Below are positions 32,875 to 37,878 of a stretch of 37,878 nucleotides of DNA, one piece after another. The stretch is from an uncultured Oscillospiraceae bacterium (GTDB lineage Bacteria > Bacillota > Clostridia > Oscillospirales > Oscillospiraceae), in assembly GCA_934593275.1 (NCBI GenBank), contig CAKTQE010000015.1, positions 1 through 37,878 on the forward strand. Reading direction: 5' to 3'. The notes beneath the pieces were generated by a model, which saw only the letters and a list, made by a program, of their open reading frames with translations, did not search any database and was not told the origin of the DNA. The position numbers and the translations under genes were made by a program. How positions within the stretch are numbered: the first letter of the stretch is position 1; every line of letters begins with the position of its first letter.

Positions 32875-34575
32875 ATGCAATTGACCATTGACGGAAAAAT
32901 CATCATGCCGGAGCAGGATGAATCCCTGCGGGAACTTGTAAAAAAGTTGGGACTGGACAGCCCGACACTATCCCAACGTCCTCTTGCCGCCCGGATCGCC
33001 GGTGAAGTATTTACCTTAAACTATATTCCCCTGCGCCAAACGGAAGCGGACAGCGAACGACCCTCCATGCGCCGGGCGATGGTTGCCTCCGGCGGGAATA
33101 TCCATCTGCTGCGCTATGGGAACTCCGCCGGAAAAGAGGTTTATATCCGCACCGCCCAGTTTGTAGTGTTCCTGGCCCTGCGCCAGCTCTGGCCCCAGGC
33201 ACGGGCGGTGCTGAGCTGCACCCTGGGTTCCAGTGTGTTTATATCCGTGGACCAAGCAGAAGGCTTTTCCGTAAAGCGGCTAAGGAAGCAGATTCAAGCC
33301 ATTGTTGAATCGGACATTCCCCTGCTCCGCAGACGGGTTTCCAGGGACGAGGCCATTGCCCGGTATCGGGCGGAAGGTCAAATCGATAAAGCCCGGCTTC
33401 TGTCCTGGCGCAGCAATCCCTATTGCAGCGAATACAGCTACGGAGATTACCGGGACGATTTCTTCGGAGAAATGGCTCCCTCTACCGGGTATCTGACCGT
33501 CTGGGATGTACTTCCCGCTGACGGTGGCTTCCTTTTCGTCTTTCCGGATGACTTAAACCCAGACAAACTGGCAAAGTTGACCCCCATGCCCCAGTTTTTC
33601 AGCGTCTTTTCTGAGGGAGAACGCTGGTGTCGTCTGATGGAATGCGAAAATGTGTCAGACCTGAATGAACTTACCCAGTCCGGAAAAATCAGGGAACTGA
33701 TTCGGGTCAACGAGGCACTGCATGAAAAACGTTTTGCCCAGGCAGCAGACCTGATTTGTTCCCGTGGTAGTCGGGCAGTGCTGCTGGCAGGACCCAGTTC
33801 CTCCGGAAAGACCACCTCTGCCAACCGCCTAGCCACCCAGCTTCGGGTCTACGGAAAAAAACCGGTGCTGATGAGTCTGGATGACTACTATATTGACCGG
33901 GACCTGATTGCCCCGGGACCTGACGGAAAGCTGGATTTGGAGCATATCAACACGCTGGACTGTGATTTATTCCGCAAAGACATGGGTGCCCTGATTGCTG
34001 GAGAAGAAATTGAGCTTCCCATGTTCAATTTCAAAACCGGGAAGCGGGAATGGACCGGGAAAAAACTGCGCCTGGATACGGACTCCGTCATCATCGCAGA
34101 GGGTCTTCACGCGCTGAATCCTGTAATGCTGCCCACAAATGTGGACATGAACCGCATTTTCAGGCTATATGTCAGTCCCCTGCTTCCTCTGAACCTGGAC
34201 GACCACAACCGGATACCCACCAGCTATCTGCGGTTACTGCGCCGGATCGTCCGGGACTACGAAACCCGTGGCTCTTCCGTACAGCGCACTCTTTCCATGT
34301 GGGAATCCGTGCAGCAGGGTGAAAAACGTTGGATTTTCCCTTTCCAGGAAAATGCGGATATGATTTTCAACAGCTCCACGCTATACGAGCTGGCAGTCCT
34401 CAAAAAACACATTTATCCCCTTTTAGAGACTGTTCAGCCTGAGGACAGCTGGTATGACGAGGTCCGTTACATCGTCCGGATTTTGGACTTTGTGCAGCAG
34501 GCAGACGTGGATGACGAAATTCCCCCGACCAGCCTGGTCCGGGAATTCATTGGTGGGAATACGTTTTATCGGTAA
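32875..34575 (+). CDS. Two-domain nucleoside (uridine) kinase
   Basis: A 566-residue protein. The N-terminal half starts with a TGS-like beta-grasp domain (MQLTIDGKIIMPEQDE) and a region resembling the N-terminal editing part of threonyl-tRNA synthetase. The C-terminal half is a P-loop kinase of the uridine kinase/phosphoribulokinase type: AGPSSSGKTTSANRL Walker A, LDDYYIDRD, LEHINTLD and IIAEGLHALNP. Proteins of this architecture are annotated as nucleoside kinases in Clostridia; the substrate is not proven. It follows spoIID by 46 bases, with AGAAGGTGA before ATG 32875, and may share its transcript. Confidence 0.85.
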   Translation: MQLTIDGKIIMPEQDESLRELVKKLGLDSPTLSQRPLAARIAGEVFTLNYIPLRQTEADSERPSMRRAMVASGGNIHLLRYGNSAGKEVYIRTAQFVVFLALRQLWPQARAVLSCTLGSSVFISVDQAEGFSVKRLRKQIQAIVESDIPLLRRRVSRDEAIARYRAEGQIDKARLLSWRSNPYCSEYSYGDYRDDFFGEMAPSTGYLTVWDVLPADGGFLFVFPDDLNPDKLAKLTPMPQFFSVFSEGERWCRLMECENVSDLNELTQSGKIRELIRVNEALHEKRFAQAADLICSRGSRAVLLAGPSSSGKTTSANRLATQLRVYGKKPVLMSLDDYYIDRDLIAPGPDGKLDLEHINTLDCDLFRKDMGALIAGEEIELPMFNFKTGKREWTGKKLRLDTDSVIIAEGLHALNPVMLPTNVDMNRIFRLYVSPLLPLNLDDHNRIPTSYLRLLRRIVRDYETRGSSVQRTLSMWESVQQGEKRWIFPFQENADMIFNSSTLYELAVLKKHIYPLLETVQPEDSWYDEVRYIVRILDFVQQADVDDEIPPTSLVREFIGGNTFYR

Positions 34576-34734
34576 CAGTTTAAAAGCATGTGCAAGGCGT
34601 AGCAACTACCATTGGATTCCAAAACCGCAACAAAAATGTCTGCGGAAAACGGAAGCGTAAAAGCAAGCCGCGCAGAGATAGAACCTCTCCAAAACATCCT
34701 TCCAGCCCCGCCCTGGACAAACGAGACCACCCGT
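34576..34734. other. Unassigned intergenic stretch
   Basis: No reading frame with a ribosome site, no tRNA-like fold and no clear terminator for the kinase gene was found here. Confidence 0.5.
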
Positions 34735-34852
34735 CAGCGAAACCGTAGGGAACGGCCTGTGTGCCGTTCCGGGTACGTTGCGAATACAATCCGTGTGGAT
34801 AAATGGAGCCACGCAATGTAGCGGCGATGATTCATCGCCATGGGGCGTAACG
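34735..34852 (+). repeat. Dispersed palindromic repeat, copy 1
   Basis: About 118 bases, roughly 90% identical by eye to copy 2 in opposite orientation. It contains two small palindromes, GGAACGGC-CTGTGT-GCCGTTCC and GGCGATG-ATT-CATCGCC. Weaker similarity to the area beside copy 2 continues to about 34965, including a GGAGTGGAGG block. Such units resemble REP/BOX-like intergenic repeats. Confidence 0.85.
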
Positions 34853-34961
34853 AATAGAACCAGTGGGGACAAAACAAAACCACCTACCGACATGTCCTCC
34901 CGACCGAAATGAAATGGAGTGGAGGGATCTGCTCAAGTTGCAAGTTTTACCCTACGCAAGT

Positions 34962-35053
34962 TATTTCTGGCTGCCCCCCTTCCGGGGCAGCTAATTATTT
35001 TCCTTCTGCACCAAAAATGTCGATTGCCATACTTGTCCTTTAAATATGCATGA
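34962..35053 (-). mobile_element. IS200-type remnant (internally deleted)
   Basis: The stretch TTATTTCTGGCTGCCCC, the right-end hairpin and TAATTATTTT match the intact IS200-type element near 28966-29010. It is then joined to CTGCACCAAAAATGTC..., which matches the intact copy near 29155-29200. About 140 bases of the tnpA 3' part are missing and the rest of the gene is gone. Confidence 0.8.
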
Positions 35054-35084
35054 CGTGGAAAAAACATCAAAAATACTCTGCTGA

Positions 35085-35109
35085 ATTTGTGAGATTCCTA
35101 TCTCAAATT
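35085..35109 (+). promoter_or_regulatory. Palindrome upstream of the sigma factor gene
   Basis: GAATTTGTGAGA and TCTCAAATTC form an imperfect inverted repeat around a short loop, about 50 bases before the sigma start codon. It may be an operator or part of the promoter region. No clear -35/-10 pair is seen. Confidence 0.3.
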
Positions 35110-35156
35110 CCGTTTAATAGGGTGAGGATACAAATACATAAGTGAGGTGAACCTGA

Positions 35157-35711
35157 ATGGATGACAAAAAAATCATCGAATTGTTCCTCGCAAGAAATGA
35201 AGACGCCATCAAACACACGGATGATACCTATGGGCGGCGGCTTTTTCATTTGGCAGATAACATTGTCCGCAACGATCAGGATGCGGAAGAAAGTGTCAAC
35301 GATACCTATATGAAAGCATGGAACACGATTCCACCCCGGAAACCCCAGTACTTTTTCGCCTATATTGCAAAGATATGCAGACACTTTGCCCTGGACAAGC
35401 TGGACTGGAACAATGCCGCCAAGCGCAAAGCCGAAATCGTCAGTCTGACCCAGGAAATGGAGTTGTGTATTCCGGACACCCAGCAGGAGCGGACACTATC
35501 CGGAAAGGAACTGGGCCGCATCCTGGATTTGTTTCTGCGAACCTTAACCCTGGAAAATCGTGTAGTATTCATGCGCCGGTACTGGTATGCGGACAGTATT
35601 GGGGAAATTGCCGCCCGGTACGGCATCGGTGAAAGTGCTGTACAGATGCGTCTGAGTCGAACCAAAGCAAAGCTTTGCACCTATCTGGAAAAGGAGGGGA
35701 TCCGTGTATGA
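35157..35711 (+). CDS. Sigma-70 family RNA polymerase sigma factor (ECF-like)
   Basis: A 184-residue two-domain sigma factor. Region 2 lies at about 5-75 (NIVRNDQDAEESVNDTYMKAWNTIPP) and region 4 at about 115-178, with the helix-turn-helix SIGEIAARYGIGESAVQMRLSRTKAKL. AGGTGA lies before ATG 35157. It overlaps the next gene by four bases (ATGA), so a sigma/regulator pair is likely, with the downstream membrane protein acting as sensor or anti-sigma factor. It is a paralog of the truncated gene at 25571. Confidence 0.92.
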   Translation: MDDKKIIELFLARNEDAIKHTDDTYGRRLFHLADNIVRNDQDAEESVNDTYMKAWNTIPPRKPQYFFAYIAKICRHFALDKLDWNNAAKRKAEIVSLTQEMELCIPDTQQERTLSGKELGRILDLFLRTLTLENRVVFMRRYWYADSIGEIAARYGIGESAVQMRLSRTKAKLCTYLEKEGIRV

Positions 35712-37273
35712 ACGGAAAGGATATTTTTCTCGGACTGCAATTCGTTGGGGACGACCTGGTAGAGGAAGCAGAGGTTATCCATTTCTCCGACAAGGCAAGA
35801 AGCTATACCTCGGCCCATGAAAAAAAGCAGGGCACATTTGAAAAGAATACCTATGCAAAATCCCGGCGCACACTGCTGGTCGCCATTGTCTGCCTATTGG
35901 CACTGCTGCTGGCAGGCTGCGGCGTGGCCTACATGCTCAGTCTACGGCAGCTGACCCTTGGCACCGAAACGGTCCCTATTCCAGAAAGCAGTCCCATTTC
36001 CGAAAACAGTCCCGAAGACAGCGTTTCCGAAACGCAGCTGACCGTATTCTCCCTCCAAGGCATAGAAGGGACGCCCAACTATCAGGCAAGTCGTGAATGG
36101 CTGGCCTTTACCCAGAGCTACACACCCTCCGCCGGGGACTACTGGGACAGCGATCCCGCCTACTGGGCCTATAGCGTTCAGGATCAGACGATGGTGGATA
36201 AACTGGACGAGATCTGCGCCAAGTACGGTCTGAGCATCATTGGGAAGCCCTGGCATGAACAGATTGACTGCAATCAATTTCTCCCTCTGCTCGGCATTGA
36301 CAGCCTGTTGAAGCCCGATACCGATGCAGTGCTCTCCATCCCGGCGGGACGCTATTTCCCGGGCGGCTCCTTTACCATTTACGGCACACTGAACCTGGGG
36401 AACGCGGCGGAAATGTTTACCTACCAATGCGTCAAGAAGGACGTTTTTTATGACGTATTCGGCTACACGAAGCCGGGTACCGTTACAGAAAGAAACTATA
36501 CCACATCGGACGGTGTCCCTCTCCTGTTTCTGGAATCGGAGCAGAGCAGCATGATTCTGGCCGACCGGGAGGACTGCTTCCTGAGCCTGAGCATCACGCT
36601 GGACGGGAATGTCCGTCTCGAGGAAATCGCCGAATGCTTTGACTTCACGATTCAACCCCAAGTGCCGGAGCCCGCTGCGGCGGATGCCCGGGAGCAGACC
36701 TCCAACAACGTGATCAACAGCATGTTGGGCGATCCAAATATCTACCGGCGGCCCACCTATGGCGAGTACATACAGGATTTGATCACTGACGCTGAACGTG
36801 GAAAAAGCTGGTACGCTGAGAATCCCGAAGATACAACCTCAGCGGTTACTTACGCATTCTATGATGCAGACGGAAACGGTACAGAGGAACTGCTGGTTTT
36901 CTATAGCGGCTATATCGGAAGTATCGTAGGCATGAAGGACGGCGTCACAGACGAAGGCAAAAGCTACCATCTGCTGCCATATGAAGATCATGTTTTCATC
37001 CACTGGCCAACGGAGGCAAATGGCCGCGATGAGTATTGGTACCACATCTTCCGCTTTGCCAACAATGACGACCCGGTTTTCTCCAACCCGAAGGAGCGAA
37101 GCATTGTCCGGCTGAAGAAGGACGCGGACGGAAACTGGTGGCGCACCTCTTCCACAGACCACTACGCGGAATTCGACACGCAGATCACAGAGGATGAGGC
37201 GCAGTCCATTCTGACTTCCTACAAGCCCATTACTCTGGAAACACATCCGCTTTCGGAGTTCCGAGAGCCGTAA
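35708..37273 (+). CDS. Single-pass membrane protein coupled to sigma factor, likely anti-sigma/sensor
   Basis: A 521-residue protein. The short N-terminal cytoplasmic part starts MNGKDIFLGLQFVGDDLVEEA, a pattern often seen in genes that follow such sigma factors in Oscillospiraceae. One membrane helix lies at about 55-78; its LLAGC looks like a lipobox but is too far from the N terminus. The rest is extracellular: no catalytic domain is recognised, but a DADGNGTEE segment (near residue 386) resembles an EF-hand or FG-GAP calcium loop. The N-terminal part may hold the sigma factor until an outside signal is sensed; this is inference. GGAGG is about nine bases upstream of ATG 35708. Confidence 0.75.
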   Translation: MNGKDIFLGLQFVGDDLVEEAEVIHFSDKARSYTSAHEKKQGTFEKNTYAKSRRTLLVAIVCLLALLLAGCGVAYMLSLRQLTLGTETVPIPESSPISENSPEDSVSETQLTVFSLQGIEGTPNYQASREWLAFTQSYTPSAGDYWDSDPAYWAYSVQDQTMVDKLDEICAKYGLSIIGKPWHEQIDCNQFLPLLGIDSLLKPDTDAVLSIPAGRYFPGGSFTIYGTLNLGNAAEMFTYQCVKKDVFYDVFGYTKPGTVTERNYTTSDGVPLLFLESEQSSMILADREDCFLSLSITLDGNVRLEEIAECFDFTIQPQVPEPAAADAREQTSNNVINSMLGDPNIYRRPTYGEYIQDLITDAERGKSWYAENPEDTTSAVTYAFYDADGNGTEELLVFYSGYIGSIVGMKDGVTDEGKSYHLLPYEDHVFIHWPTEANGRDEYWYHIFRFANNDDPVFSNPKERSIVRLKKDADGNWWRTSSTDHYAEFDTQITEDEAQSILTSYKPITLETHPLSEFREP

Positions 37274-37278
37274 ATTGG

Positions 37279-37328
37279 AGCGGCAGAAACCATAGTTCAA
37301 GCATGATATCTGCCGCTGTTTCAATTTT
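37279..37328 (+). terminator. Probable terminator of the sigma module
   Basis: AGCGGCAGA (37279-37287) pairs with TCTGCCGCT (37309-37317) across a 21-base loop, followed by the T-rich tail GTTTCAATTTT. Confidence 0.6.
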
Positions 37329-37420
37329 CAGGATAGTCAAATACGAATCAAAGTAATGACGATACGGTGATGTTTAGCTTCCCTCTGTTCTGTCGAAAAG
37401 AAAGGCAAGGAGCAGCGGAA

Positions 37421-37502
37421 GCGAGTGGAGGAATCTTCCCAAGTAGCAATTTTTACCTTTCGCTGGTTATATTTGCTGCCTGGGAAGATTCCTCCACTCC
37501 GC
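37421..37502. repeat. Long inverted repeat (19-bp perfect arms)
   Basis: GAGTGGAGGAATCTTCCCA (37423-37441) and its exact complement (37481-37499) are separated by 39 bases. The arm is also found once, in degraded form, near 34918 beside repeat copy 1. Confidence 0.8.
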
Positions 37503-37565
37503 TGACGCGGTCGGAATGATGTATCAGGGGGTGGCTTCGTGTATCCACACAGGTTATAATTGCCA

Positions 37566-37679
37566 CGTTACATGGCGATGAATCATCGCCGCTACATTGC
37601 GTGATTCCATTTATCCGCACGGGTTATATTCGCAACGACCCCGGAACGGCACACAGGCCGTTCCCTACGGTTTCGCTGA
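37566..37679 (-). repeat. Dispersed palindromic repeat, copy 2 (inverted)
   Basis: This is the reverse complement of copy 1, with the same two internal palindromes. With copy 1 it encloses the sigma factor module. The area from 37430 to 37565 shows weaker similarity to sequence next to copy 1. Confidence 0.85.
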
Positions 37680-37732
37680 TTGGTGTATTTTTGAACCAAC
37701 GTGTTTTAAAGCGGCATGTCCGTTGTTCCGAT

Positions 37733-37759
37733 AATTGTCAATTGTAAATTGTCAATTTT
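37733..37759. repeat. AATTGTCAATT direct repeats
   Basis: AATTGTCAATT occurs twice with a short AATTGTAAATTG link, just before the rRNA operon terminator. It is low-complexity sequence of unknown role. Confidence 0.6.
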
Positions 37760-37765
37760 CCATAG

Positions 37766-37795
37766 AAAAAACCGCCTCGTTTTCACGAAGCGGTT
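37766..37795 (-). terminator. rRNA operon terminator
   Basis: On the minus strand AACCGCTTCG and CGAGGCGGTT pair around a short loop (one bulge), followed by TTTTT. It lies a few bases after the 5S rRNA 3' end. Confidence 0.85.
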
Positions 37796-37799
37796 ACCT

Positions 37800-37878
37800 C
37801 ATGTTGGCATTACCTATCTTCCCGGCAAGTCACCCTGCAAGTATTGTCGGCGCAGACGAGCTTAACTTCTGTGTTCGG
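37800..37878 (-). rRNA. rrf: 5S ribosomal RNA, 3' part (cut by window end)
   Basis: The minus strand reads CCGAACACAGAAGTTAAGC, the strongly conserved core of bacterial 5S rRNA. It continues through GCCGACAATACTTGCAGGGTG and GGGAAGATAGGTAATGCCAAC to the 3' end, about 79 bases. The 5' part and presumably 23S and 16S lie beyond the window. Confidence 0.9.

Noticed and set aside
34735..34852. The repeated palindromes as a CRISPR array
   Set aside because: There are only two copies in the window, in opposite orientation and 2.7 kb apart, with no spacers and no cas genes.
35891..35925. A lipobox (LLAGC) in the sigma-coupled membrane protein
   Set aside because: It occurs at residue 67-71, far from the N terminus, inside a transmembrane helix, so it is not a lipoprotein signal.

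Overview
The window looks like a chromosomal segment of an anaerobic, probably spore-forming, gut-type member of the Clostridia (Oscillospirales-like). The evidence is a three-subunit electron-bifurcating-type [FeFe] hydrogenase, a SpoIID protein, a SleB-type cortex hydrolase, a T-box-controlled tyrS, strong AGGAGG ribosome sites, moderate-to-high GC and many small palindromic repeats. The genus is an inference; no complete 16S gene is present, and only the 3' part of a 5S rRNA is seen at the right edge.

Positions 1-6100 hold the end of an RNase J gene, a tRNA-dihydrouridine synthase and, on the opposite strand, the hydCBA hydrogenase operon with its own sigma-A promoter. Positions 6100-6580 carry no gene but contain a dense cluster of perfect hairpins. 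Positions 6580-12280 carry a C39-like/SleB fusion protein, the queuosine pair queA-tgt, a divergent dapA, and tyrS behind a T-box leader.

Positions 12666-19600 are the most notable part. They form one minus-strand operon: a ~613-nt structured RNA, then a small membrane protein with a DxxxD motif, dxs, tlyA, nadK, argR and recN. This is the classic gene neighbourhood of OLE RNA and its protein partner OapA. The RNA has a good promoter, and its two ends pair to form a closing stem. The operon joins isoprenoid precursor synthesis, RNA modification, NADP supply, arginine control and DNA repair.

Positions 19696-25150 contain a Nudix hydrolase, a translationally coupled operon (thiazoline-carboxylate hydrolase family, GPH-type symporter, M20 peptidase), a small MITE-like palindrome, an O6-methylguanine repair protein and a two-gene DUF4160 module. 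Positions 25150-29600 are an accessory patch: a sigma factor gene cut off by a decayed IS5-like element, a secreted beta-helix repeat protein with a palindromic leader, and an IS200-type element.

Positions 29650-34575 return to ordinary genes: tRNA-Ala(CGC), a Ca2+/cation antiporter, an E2-like acyltransferase without the catalytic histidine, spoIID and a two-domain nucleoside kinase. Positions 34576-37730 hold a sigma factor and a coupled single-pass membrane protein, enclosed between two inverted copies of a dispersed repeat. The rRNA operon terminator and the partial 5S gene follow.
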